The position numbers were made by a program, and so were the translations under genes. Below, one piece after another: positions 44,767 to 53,777 of a DNA stretch of 64,000 nucleotides. The stretch comes from Gillisia xinjiangensis (GTDB lineage Bacteria; Bacteroidota; Bacteroidia; Flavobacteriales; Flavobacteriaceae): positions 124,001-188,000 of the forward strand of contig NZ_JBKAHK010000004.1 in the NCBI RefSeq assembly GCF_046298265.1. The letters are read 5' to 3'. The notes beneath the pieces are model-generated. The model was not told the DNA's origin. It was given only the letters and a program-made list of their open reading frames with translations, and did not search any database. Every line of letters starts with the position of its first letter. The first letter of the stretch is position 1.

Positions 44767-47169
44767 ATGGCACCTTTTAGTATAACCTATAACGAATGGA
44801 AACCAGGAGAACAAAAACTTCGGGAAGCTCTTTGCACTTTAGGTAATGGCTATATTGGCACCCGGGGAGCTGCAGAAGAGAATTCCAATAATCACTTCAA
44901 TTATCCCGGAACCTACTTAGCAGGTGGTTACAATCGTGCTAAAACCAAAATTTCAGGAAGGATTATTGAAAATGAGGATCTTGTGAATTTTCCCAACTGG
45001 CTCTGCCTTAGTTTTAGGCCTGAAGGAGGAGAATGGCTAAACCTTGAGGAAGTAGAAATCCTTGATTACAAGCAGGTCCTGGATATGAAAAAAGGTACTC
45101 TGGAACGAATTTTCAAGATAAAAGATCCTGAAGGTCGAATAACTTCCATTTACAGCCGCCGCCTTGTAAGTATGAAAGATTTGCACCTGGCTGCCATCCA
45201 ATGGCATTTCACTCCGCAAAACTGGAGCGGAAATATAGAAATACGCACAGCTCTGGACGGCACCGTTATAAATGATAATGTTGCCAGGTACAGGGAACTG
45301 GACGGGCAGCATTTGCATCCTTTAAACACCGAGGTGATTAATGAAAATAGCATGCTTTTACAGGTACAGACAAAACAATCGAACATTATAATGGCCCAGG
45401 CGGCAAGAACCCAGATTTATTCCGGACAAAAAATTGTAAAAAGCGATATAAGCACACAAAAAAAAGAAGGATATATAGAGCAGGTTTTCCATTTTTCAGC
45501 TAAAGAAGGAAAAAAATACGTAGTCGAAAAGATCGTCGCCATCTATACAAACCGAGACAGAGCTATAACAGAGCCATCCCTGGAAGCCTGCAATGATATT
45601 GAGCGTGCAGGAAGATTCAAAGAAATGCTTTTAAGACAAAAAGAAGCTTATAGATTTTTGTGGCATCGATCTGATATAGGCATAATAGGCAACAAAAAGA
45701 TTCAGCAATTAGCACGTCTGCATATTTTTCACAGCATGCAAACCATCTCTCCAAACACTATGAATCTTGATGTAGGCGTGCCAGCCAGGGGTTTGCATGG
45801 GGAAGCTTACAGAGGTCACATTTTTTGGGATGAACTTTATATTTACCCATTTCTCAACCTGAGGTTTCCTGAAATTACCAGAAGTTTATTGATGTATCGT
45901 TATTACAGGCTGGATGAAGCCCGTCATGCCGCCAAACAGGAAGGTTACAAAGGAGCCATGTTCCCATGGCAAAGTGGCAGTAACGGACGGGAAGAAAGCC
46001 AGATATTGCATTTAAATCCCGAATCGGGAAATTGGATCCCAGATAACACCCATTTACAAAGGCACGTGAATTCGGCTATTGCTTATAATATCTGGAACTA
46101 TTATGTAGCCTCAGATGACAAACTTTTTCTTTCCTATTTTGGAGCCGAGATCTTCCTGAGCATTGCTCTATTTTGGGCAAGTAAAGCTAAATATAACAAG
46201 GAGCGGGATCGTTATGAAATACACGGAGTTGTTGGGCCCGATGAATATCATACCTCCTATCCCGATTCTAAAGAGCAAGGCCTTAAAAACAATGCCTATA
46301 CGAATATAATGGCAGCCTGGGTGCTTCAAAAAGCTTTAGAGATTCTGGAACTTATTGAAAAAAGCCGAAAACGTGAATTGCTCCGGGTTCTGGCCATCGA
46401 TGATACAGAATTTTCTTTGTGGCAGGAAATCAGTAAAAAAATGTACGTTCCTTTTATTGCAGATGGGATTATCAATCAATTTGAGGGTTATGAAATACTA
46501 AAAGAGTTTCCGTGGAAGGATTACCAGGAAAAATATGGGGATATACAGCGCCTGGACAGGATTCTTGAAAAAGAAGGGGATAGCCCAAATAATTATAAGG
46601 CCAGTAAACAGGCAGATGTCCTTATGCTTTTTTACCTGTTTACCCAGGGTGAATTAAAGAATATTCTTGAAAATCTTGGATATGAATTTCAGGAAGGTAT
46701 GATCACTAAAAACATTGAATATTACAGTGAACGCACTTCCCATGGATCCACACTTAGCCGATTGGTTTTTTCCTGGATCCAATCAAAATATGACAAAGCA
46801 AAATCCTGGGAAAATTTTGAAAGACTCATTATCAGTGATTTTGAAGACATTCAGGGTGGGACTACCCCAGAGGGAATTCATTTGGGGGCCATGGCGGGAT
46901 CATTAGACCTTATTCAACGAAATTTTGCAGGTCTTGCTGTATGTGATGATGCTTTATGGATAAACCCCAGAGTACCTGAAAGCATCAAAAAAATTTCCAT
47001 GCGTATAAATTACAGAAAGCACTGGATCTTTGTCGCTGTGGATCATGAAAAGATAAAGATTTCTTTTGAAGAAGGCTGGAGCAATGAAGTAAATATTGGG
47101 GTTCTTGATGAGCTTTATAAATTCAAAATTGGAGAAGTAAGGGAATTTTCACTCGTGCCCCAATCATAA
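44767..47169 (+). CDS. GH65 family glycoside phosphorylase/hydrolase
   Basis: An 800-residue GH65 protein, the family of trehalose, maltose, kojibiose and trehalose-6-phosphate phosphorylases, which release beta-glucose-1-phosphate. N-terminal beta-sandwich (~1-270), (alpha/alpha)6 barrel (~310-690) with GLHGEAYRGHIFWDE (343-356) and catalytic acid E493 in VVGPDEYHTSY, and HGSTLSR near the phosphate site. No signal peptide, so cytosolic. Substrate is not certain; trehalose or its 6-phosphate is favoured by the neighbour 27 bp upstream. Confidence 0.92.
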   Translation: MAPFSITYNEWKPGEQKLREALCTLGNGYIGTRGAAEENSNNHFNYPGTYLAGGYNRAKTKISGRIIENEDLVNFPNWLCLSFRPEGGEWLNLEEVEILDYKQVLDMKKGTLERIFKIKDPEGRITSIYSRRLVSMKDLHLAAIQWHFTPQNWSGNIEIRTALDGTVINDNVARYRELDGQHLHPLNTEVINENSMLLQVQTKQSNIIMAQAARTQIYSGQKIVKSDISTQKKEGYIEQVFHFSAKEGKKYVVEKIVAIYTNRDRAITEPSLEACNDIERAGRFKEMLLRQKEAYRFLWHRSDIGIIGNKKIQQLARLHIFHSMQTISPNTMNLDVGVPARGLHGEAYRGHIFWDELYIYPFLNLRFPEITRSLLMYRYYRLDEARHAAKQEGYKGAMFPWQSGSNGREESQILHLNPESGNWIPDNTHLQRHVNSAIAYNIWNYYVASDDKLFLSYFGAEIFLSIALFWASKAKYNKERDRYEIHGVVGPDEYHTSYPDSKEQGLKNNAYTNIMAAWVLQKALEILELIEKSRKRELLRVLAIDDTEFSLWQEISKKMYVPFIADGIINQFEGYEILKEFPWKDYQEKYGDIQRLDRILEKEGDSPNNYKASKQADVLMLFYLFTQGELKNILENLGYEFQEGMITKNIEYYSERTSHGSTLSRLVFSWIQSKYDKAKSWENFERLIISDFEDIQGGTTPEGIHLGAMAGSLDLIQRNFAGLAVCDDALWINPRVPESIKKISMRINYRKHWIFVAVDHEKIKISFEEGWSNEVNIGVLDELYKFKIGEVREFSLVPQS

Positions 47170-47220
47170 ACCACCGAAGTTAAAATTTTCATCTTTTTAC
47201 AACAAAATCCATTAAGGGAA

Positions 47221-50064
47221 ATGAAAAACGGATCGGAGGAAATAATTGAAAATGCTTCTCTAAAGTCTATAGAAGAGGTCCTAAAAGCATTTTCTGTTGA
47301 TAAAGAAAAAGGGCTTTCAGATGAAGAGGTCAATAAGAGGTTAAAAAAATATGGCCCGAATATTCTTGAAGAGCAATCCCAAAAAAATATTTGGCAAATA
47401 CTTTTTTCCCAAATCAATAATCCAATAATTTACCTTTTAAGTGCTGCAGCTATATTAGCCTTTGCCTTTAATGACATCGCCGAGGGAATCGCTATTGTAG
47501 TTGTTCTGTTGATAAATACAATTATAGGTTTTTGGATGGAGTATAAAGCCCAGAAATCTATGAAATCCCTAAAAGAATTAGATAAAATACAAGCCAGGGT
47601 CATTCGCCATGGAAAGAAGGAAAGGATAGATGCAGAAAAGATAGTACCCGGAGATATTTTAATTGTGGAATCCGGCGATCTTATTCCGGCAGATGGAAGA
47701 ATACTGGAAGCCACAGAATTGCAAATTGATGAATCTCCCTTAACAGGAGAATCTGTACCCGTAAATAAATCTCCTGAGGTTTTGAAAGAGGAAAAACCTG
47801 TAGCGGACCGCATAAATATTCTTTATAAAGGAACCGCTGTAAGCGGCGGTACAGCAAAAGCTGTGGTATACGCAACAGGGATGCAAACCGAATTAGGGAG
47901 CATTTCGGCTATGGTTGGAGAAGAGAAAAAGGATGAGATCCCATTAAATCAAAAATTAAATAAGCTCACCAAAAACCTGATCTTAGTAACTATAGGACTA
48001 GCCGTTGCCTTCCTGGTGTTTGGCTGGATATTAGGAAAAGAGATCTACTTACTTATTCAAACCTCTATTGCCTGGACAATTGCAGCCATTCCCGAAGGTT
48101 TGCCAATAGTAGCCAGTATAGCTCTGGCAAGAGGCATGCTTCGCCTGGCTAAAAAAAATGTTATTGTAAAAAAACTGGAAGCGGTAGAAACCCTTGGGGA
48201 AACCACGGTCATCTTCACAGACAAAACCGGAACCCTTACAAAAAATCAGCTAACGGTAGATACCTTGTATTTTCCCGGAGACGTAAGAATGAATGCCAAT
48301 TGGAAAGGTGCTAAACCCAATATTGAAGAAAAACAGGAACCGGAGAAAAACGGAAACTTCCTTCAGATCTTTAAAATATCAATACTGGCAAACGATGCAA
48401 GTTTAGATGGAGAAGAGAAACCTGAAGAGGAAGAGGAAGAACAAAAAAGAGATTCATTAGGAGTAAAGGAAGCAAAAGGAACTGAAGGTAGAAAGATTGA
48501 AGCGGAAGAGAAGAAAGAAGAAGTAATTGAAAAAGATGCAGATGATGATGTGGCCGAAGAAAACGAAAAAGGAGATGGAGATCCGCTTGAGATCGCCTTA
48601 CTAAGCTTCACTAAAAAGTTTGATGAGGATCTTTACCGGAAAAATCGCAGTTTAAAAAGAAAATTACATGATCCGTTCGACTCCGAAACGATGATCATGG
48701 GCACTGTTTATAAGGAAAATGAAGGGTTTTATGTGGCCGGCAAAGGTGCTGCACATGCAATTCTTGATCGTTCTAGTCAGGTTTTGGCGGGGAATGAACT
48801 TAAGGAACTATCTGATGATGACAAAGAGTACTGGCATAAAAAAAATGACGAATTATCTGAAGAAGGATTGCGGGTATTGGCGTTTTCATATAAGAACATA
48901 GATAGCCTTCCGGAGGGAAAAGAAGCGGAAGATTTTATTCATGGGATGAATTTTGCCGGTTTAATAGGCTTTATTGATCCTCCCCGAAAAGAAGTTGCCA
49001 ATGCAATCGATATCTGCAAAGATGCAGGGATAAAGGTGATAATGGTTACCGGGGATCATCCCGGAACGGCTAAAAATGTTGGGAAGGAGGTAGGAATCTA
49101 TGAGAGGGATAAAAAGAAAGGGGATGGAGTGCTTTCAGGAAAAAACCTTCAGGAGGAATTCGAAAAAGAAGACGATTCCAAATTAATAAATACAAAAATA
49201 TTTTCCAGGGTTGACCCTTCCCAGAAATTAGAACTCATCAAACATTTTCAAAATAAAGGAGAAATAGTTGGAATGACAGGTGATGGGATTAATGATGCTC
49301 CTGCTCTTAAAAGGGCCAATATAGGAATAGCTATGGGAAAACGGGGAACCCAGGTTGCTCAGGAGGTATCAGATATGGTATTAAAAGATGATGCCTTCGG
49401 TTCTATTGTAAAGGCCATAGAGCAGGGACGGATTATTTTTGGGAATATCCGGAAATTTATAATTTACCAGTTATCCTATCACCTAAGCGAAATTTTGATA
49501 ATCGCACTGATTAGTTTTACCCTGTTCACCCTGCCCCTGCTACCATTGCAACTGCTTTTCCTCAATTTATTGTCGGATGTTTTTCCTGCACTGGCTTTAG
49601 GGATTGGGGAAGGAAATCCGGGAATTATGAAAAAACCCCCAAAAGATCCTGAAGAACCTATTCTAACCAAAAAGAATTGGATCCAGATAGGCTTTTACGG
49701 AGTGATTTTGACCATTTGTATTTCAGGGGCATATTTCTTTGCCCACTTTGTATGGGATCAACCTAAGGAAATAACGAACAATGTTGCCTTTTTCAGCCTT
49801 GCAATTGCTCAGTTAATTCATGTTTTTAATATGAGGGAAACCGATGAAAATATTTTTAATAATCAGGTCACCCGTAATAAATATATTTGGATGGCACTCG
49901 CTTTTTGTTTCACCATATTAATTGCAGCCTATTTTATTCCCGGAATTTCCGAAATTCTTTCATTTCAGGAACTTGAATTAAGGATTTGGGGACTTATAAT
50001 TATTACAAGTTTACTGCCTTTAATAATTATTCAGCTTATAAAAATTTTCAGAAAAAACTTTTAA
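47221..50064 (+). CDS. P2-type cation-translocating ATPase with acidic insertion
   Basis: A 947-residue inner-membrane P-type ATPase. Actuator TGES at 175-178, M4 ion-binding PEGLP at 291-295, phosphorylated D334 in DKTGTLTKN, GDGIND hinge and about ten helices, with the C-terminal six typical of P2 (Ca2+/Na+/K+-type) pumps. Residues ~397-453 form a low-complexity Glu/Lys/Asp insertion in the nucleotide domain (EEEEEE, DADDDV). Mycobacterial CtpF is a P2 pump with a comparable neighbourhood. The ion is not determinable; Ca2+ is one possibility. Confidence 0.93.
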   Translation: MKNGSEEIIENASLKSIEEVLKAFSVDKEKGLSDEEVNKRLKKYGPNILEEQSQKNIWQILFSQINNPIIYLLSAAAILAFAFNDIAEGIAIVVVLLINTIIGFWMEYKAQKSMKSLKELDKIQARVIRHGKKERIDAEKIVPGDILIVESGDLIPADGRILEATELQIDESPLTGESVPVNKSPEVLKEEKPVADRINILYKGTAVSGGTAKAVVYATGMQTELGSISAMVGEEKKDEIPLNQKLNKLTKNLILVTIGLAVAFLVFGWILGKEIYLLIQTSIAWTIAAIPEGLPIVASIALARGMLRLAKKNVIVKKLEAVETLGETTVIFTDKTGTLTKNQLTVDTLYFPGDVRMNANWKGAKPNIEEKQEPEKNGNFLQIFKISILANDASLDGEEKPEEEEEEQKRDSLGVKEAKGTEGRKIEAEEKKEEVIEKDADDDVAEENEKGDGDPLEIALLSFTKKFDEDLYRKNRSLKRKLHDPFDSETMIMGTVYKENEGFYVAGKGAAHAILDRSSQVLAGNELKELSDDDKEYWHKKNDELSEEGLRVLAFSYKNIDSLPEGKEAEDFIHGMNFAGLIGFIDPPRKEVANAIDICKDAGIKVIMVTGDHPGTAKNVGKEVGIYERDKKKGDGVLSGKNLQEEFEKEDDSKLINTKIFSRVDPSQKLELIKHFQNKGEIVGMTGDGINDAPALKRANIGIAMGKRGTQVAQEVSDMVLKDDAFGSIVKAIEQGRIIFGNIRKFIIYQLSYHLSEILIIALISFTLFTLPLLPLQLLFLNLLSDVFPALALGIGEGNPGIMKKPPKDPEEPILTKKNWIQIGFYGVILTICISGAYFFAHFVWDQPKEITNNVAFFSLAIAQLIHVFNMRETDENIFNNQVTRNKYIWMALAFCFTILIAAYFIPGISEILSFQELELRIWGLIIITSLLPLIIIQLIKIFRKNF

Positions 50065-50139
50065 TTCTAAAATGATCCAGCAAAAATAAGATCCAATAAA
50101 ATTTAATAGATAAAATATTCTAATAATAAATAAACTCTT

Positions 50140-51090
50140 ATGAAAATTGTAACCCTAACCCTGAATCCGGCACTGGATAAAAGCACTTCAATAGATAAAC
50201 TGCAACCGGAAAAAAAACTGCGATGTGAAGAACCAAATTATGAACCCGGTGGCGGCGGAATTAATGTTTCCAGGGCAATAAATATTTTGGGAGGGAGCTC
50301 ATTGGCTATTTATGCAGGAGGTGGTCCTGTTGGCGATAAAATAGAAGAACTGCTTAAAAAGGAAGGAGTAAATCAGCAGCGCGTCAATATTAAAAAAAAT
50401 ACCCGGGAAAATTTGATGGTTGTTGAAAGTTCAACCGGAAACCAATACAGGTTCGGGATGCCGGGAGCAGAGGTAGGTCAGGAAGGCATGCAGAAATGCC
50501 TGGATGCGATAAAGAATCTTCCCGATGATGTTAAATACCTGGTTGCAAGCGGCAGTTTACCTCCGGATGCACCAGATGATTTCTACGGAACAATTGCTAA
50601 AATTGCCAAAAGAAAAAATATTAAATGCTTGGTAGATACTTCTGGAAGGGCTTTGTTGAAAGCTGCGGAAATGGGAGTTTGTATTTTGAAACCCAATTTA
50701 GGAGAGTTAAGTACACTGGCAGGAAAAGAGGAAATCTCGGGGCTGCAACAGGAGGAGATCGCAAAAAAAATAATAAACGAAGGCAAAGCAGATATCCTAA
50801 TAGTTTCTCTGGGCGCACGGGGGGCAATGGTAGTAACTAAGGATCATATTGAATATTTTGTGCCTCCTACCGTCAAACAGGACAGTACAGTTGGCGCGGG
50901 GGATTCTATGGTAGGAGGGTTAATTTTGTCCCTTTCCCGTGGAGATTCATTAAGAGATGCCGTAAAATGGGGAGTAGCTGCAGGTACTGCCGCAACAATA
51001 ACCCCCGGGACAGAATTGTGTCGCAAAAAAGACGTAGAAAAAATATTTGATTGGCTTAGTGAAAAAGAAAGAACCAGCATGAGAAAATGA
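50140..51090 (+). CDS. PfkB family hexose kinase (1-phosphofructokinase type)
   Basis: A 316-residue ribokinase-fold sugar kinase of the PfkB/FruK/LacC group, phosphorylating fructose-6-phosphate, fructose-1-phosphate or tagatose-6-phosphate. Substrate motif PGGGGINVSRAINILGG (36-52) and the ATP/anion-hole motif DSTVGAGDSMVGG near residue 250 are intact. E. coli PfkB and mycobacterial Rv2029c are of this type. No PTS gene nearby, so fructose-6-phosphate is favoured over fructose-1-phosphate. Confidence 0.9.
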   Translation: MKIVTLTLNPALDKSTSIDKLQPEKKLRCEEPNYEPGGGGINVSRAINILGGSSLAIYAGGGPVGDKIEELLKKEGVNQQRVNIKKNTRENLMVVESSTGNQYRFGMPGAEVGQEGMQKCLDAIKNLPDDVKYLVASGSLPPDAPDDFYGTIAKIAKRKNIKCLVDTSGRALLKAAEMGVCILKPNLGELSTLAGKEEISGLQQEEIAKKIINEGKADILIVSLGARGAMVVTKDHIEYFVPPTVKQDSTVGAGDSMVGGLILSLSRGDSLRDAVKWGVAAGTAATITPGTELCRKKDVEKIFDWLSEKERTSMRK

Positions 51091-51159
51091 ATTTGAGGAG
51101 GGAATCAGGATAATGATGAATTCTCCTGAAATCAAAATACTTCAATTCAATTTTCTGGA

Positions 51160-51240
51160 TATCTTCAAAAATGGAATATTTATATCACTATTAATAATAT
51201 AAACCATTCAAATTTAACATATTATGAATATCCATTTTAT
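51160..51240. promoter_or_regulatory. Imperfect inverted repeat in the ppsA leader
   Basis: AAAATGGAATATT near 51165-51178 faces AATATCCATTTT near 51226-51239, one indel apart, within the 235-bp gap before ppsA. The gap suggests ppsA has its own promoter. Weak signal. Confidence 0.25.
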
Positions 51241-51325
51241 CAAAATAGCTTTAAATTAAAGGAGGCCTTTTCAAGGCTGTAAAATAAATTACAAGCAAAT
51301 TTTAATCATTCAAATATTTTAGGTA

Positions 51326-53716
51326 ATGAGTAAATATATACGATTTTTTAGCGATCTAAATAATGAGGATTCCGCCGAAGTGGGTGGAAAAAATGCTTCC
51401 CTTGGGGAAATGATAAGGCAGCTTGGCCCCAAAGGAATTCGAACTCCTGCAGGATATGCTACCACCGCTCAGGCCTATTGGGATTATCTTGAACACAACG
51501 GTCTTAGAGAAAAACTTACCAACCTGCTTCAAAAACTAGATACAAAAGAGTTCAAAAATCTTAGGGAAACAGGTAAAAATGCCCGGGAATTGATTCTAAA
51601 GGGGAAATTCCCTGATGAACTTGCGGAAGAAATAAAGAAGGCTTACCGACAACTGGAAGAAAAAGAAGTAGCATTAACCAGTGTTGCAGTGCGAAGCAGC
51701 GCAACTGCTGAAGATCTTCCAGAAGCATCATTTGCTGGCCAGCATGATTCATTCCTGAACATACAAGGACCCGAAAACACACTAAAAGCCTGTAAAAAAT
51801 GTTTTGCATCTCTTTTTACCGACAGGGCAATAAGGTACAGGGAGCACAATGGATTTCAACATATGCAGGTAGCACTCTCTGCCGGAGTGCAAAAAATGGT
51901 GCGTTCAGATAAAGCTTCAGCAGGAGTAGGATTTACTATTTTGCCAGATAGTGGCTACGAAAAAGTGCTTTTTATCACAGGTTCATGGGGGCTGGGAGAT
52001 AATGTTGTTCAGGGTGCTGTAAATGCCGATGAATTTTATATTTTTAAACCATCTTTAAAAAAAGGAATGCGTTCTATTATTTCCAAAAAATTAGGCAGCA
52101 AGGAAAAAACAATGGTTTATGCCACCGGTGGTGGAAAAAATGATACCACTACAATCAATAAGAAAACCCCTGCTAAAAAGCAAAAACAATATGTTCTTAC
52201 CGATGATGAAGTACTACAATTGGCAGTTTGGTCTTTAGAAATAGAAGATCATTATAAACGGGCAATGGATATCGAATGGGCTAAAGATGGGGAAAGCGGG
52301 GAGCTATATATTGTACAGGCCAGGCCGGAAACAGTGCATTCCGGAAAGGACAAATCCAAGATTATAGAATACCGGTTAAAAACAGAAGGAAAAGTAATTA
52401 CCAAGGGCACCGGAATTGGAGAAAGAATCACCAAAGGCAAAAGCCGCATCCTGAGTTCTCCTGCCGAATCTGACAAACTGCAAAAGGGGGATGTTCTGGT
52501 AACTGGAATTACAAATCCTGATTGGGACAATGTGATGAAAAAAGCATCTGCTATTGTCACAAATAGTGGAGGTAGAACAAGCCATGCTGCTATTGTGGCC
52601 CGGGAACTAGGTGCTGTGGCGGTAGTTGGAACCGGAAATGCGACCGAGGTGATTAAGGACGGACAAGAAATCACAGTTGCCTGTGCCGGGGGAAATATTG
52701 GAAAAATATTCGAAGGTTTTCTGGAATGGGAAGAGAAAGAAATAGATTTCGGCAAACAGGAAGAGCCGGAAACTGAAGTGATGTTAATACTGGCCGATCC
52801 GGACCTGGCGTACAGTTACAGCAACTATCCTGTAAAGGGCGTGGGATTAATGCGCCTGGAGTTCGTAATAAATAACGTCATCCAGATCCATCCCCTTGCG
52901 CTTCGGTATTTTGATGACTTAGAAGACAAAGAAGCAAAAAAGAAAATTTCAGAATTAACAGCTTCCTACGAGGAAAAACATCTTTTTTTTGTTGAAAAAC
53001 TGGCGGAAGGTGTTGCAACTATTGCTGCTGCATTCTATCCCCGCGAGGTCATTGTAAGAATGAGCGATTTTAAATCGAATGAGTATGCGAATTTGATCGG
53101 CGGAAAAGAATTTGAACCTGATGAGGAAAACCCGATGCTGGGTTTCAGGGGAGCTTCCAGGTATTATAGTGAAAAGTACAAAGATGGTTTTGAAATGGAA
53201 TGTGAGGCCATGAAAATCGTAAGGGATGAAATGGGGTTTACCAATGTAAAGTTGATGATCCCCTTTTGCCGTACAGTGGAAGAAGGAAAAAAAGTAATTA
53301 ATCTTATGGGCGACTTCGGGTTGAAACAAGGTTGGAATGATTTGGAGATCTATGTAATGTGCGAAATTCCTTCAAATGTACTTCAGGCGGAAGAATTCGC
53401 CGAGATCTTTGATGGTTTTTCCATTGGCTCCAATGATTTAACACAGCTCACTTTAGGTCTGGACAGGGATTCGGCACTGGTGAGCGATTTGTTTGATGAA
53501 ACCAATCCTTCTTCCAAACAAATGATAGGTATGGCAATTGAGAAGGCCAAAAAGAAAGGCAGGAAGATAGGCTTATGTGGACAGGCACCAAGTGACATTC
53601 CTGAATTTACCCAATTCCTGGTAGAACACGGAATAGACAGCATTTCCTTTAATCCGGATGCTGTAGCTAAGGGAATCAAGAATATCTTAGAAGCTGAAAA
53701 AAAAAGAGGAAGATGA
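51326..53716 (+). CDS. ppsA: Phosphoenolpyruvate synthase
   Basis: Makes phosphoenolpyruvate from pyruvate and ATP for gluconeogenesis. 796 residues. N-terminal ATP-grasp domain (GGKNASLGEM, VAVRSSATAEDLPEASFAGQ, WGLGDNVVQG); swivelling domain with phospho-His H420 in GGRTSHAAIVARELG, equivalent to His421 in E. coli; C-terminal TIM barrel with GSNDLTQLTLGLDRDS and catalytic Cys in GLCGQAPSD. Complete. Last gene of the 43-54 kb block; it opposes glycolytic flux through the PfkB kinase, so tight control is expected. Confidence 0.96.
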   Translation: MSKYIRFFSDLNNEDSAEVGGKNASLGEMIRQLGPKGIRTPAGYATTAQAYWDYLEHNGLREKLTNLLQKLDTKEFKNLRETGKNARELILKGKFPDELAEEIKKAYRQLEEKEVALTSVAVRSSATAEDLPEASFAGQHDSFLNIQGPENTLKACKKCFASLFTDRAIRYREHNGFQHMQVALSAGVQKMVRSDKASAGVGFTILPDSGYEKVLFITGSWGLGDNVVQGAVNADEFYIFKPSLKKGMRSIISKKLGSKEKTMVYATGGGKNDTTTINKKTPAKKQKQYVLTDDEVLQLAVWSLEIEDHYKRAMDIEWAKDGESGELYIVQARPETVHSGKDKSKIIEYRLKTEGKVITKGTGIGERITKGKSRILSSPAESDKLQKGDVLVTGITNPDWDNVMKKASAIVTNSGGRTSHAAIVARELGAVAVVGTGNATEVIKDGQEITVACAGGNIGKIFEGFLEWEEKEIDFGKQEEPETEVMLILADPDLAYSYSNYPVKGVGLMRLEFVINNVIQIHPLALRYFDDLEDKEAKKKISELTASYEEKHLFFVEKLAEGVATIAAAFYPREVIVRMSDFKSNEYANLIGGKEFEPDEENPMLGFRGASRYYSEKYKDGFEMECEAMKIVRDEMGFTNVKLMIPFCRTVEEGKKVINLMGDFGLKQGWNDLEIYVMCEIPSNVLQAEEFAEIFDGFSIGSNDLTQLTLGLDRDSALVSDLFDETNPSSKQMIGMAIEKAKKKGRKIGLCGQAPSDIPEFTQFLVEHGIDSISFNPDAVAKGIKNILEAEKKRGR

Positions 53717-53777
53717 TATATATGAAAGACAATTCATCAACATTAAAAAAACGCCCAATATTTTCCTGAATTGAAAT

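Noticed and set aside
48363..48611. Ser/Phe-rich minus-strand frame opposite the P-type ATPase insertion
   Set aside because: It is the antisense reading of the GAA/GAG-rich insertion, which naturally gives Ser/Phe codons.
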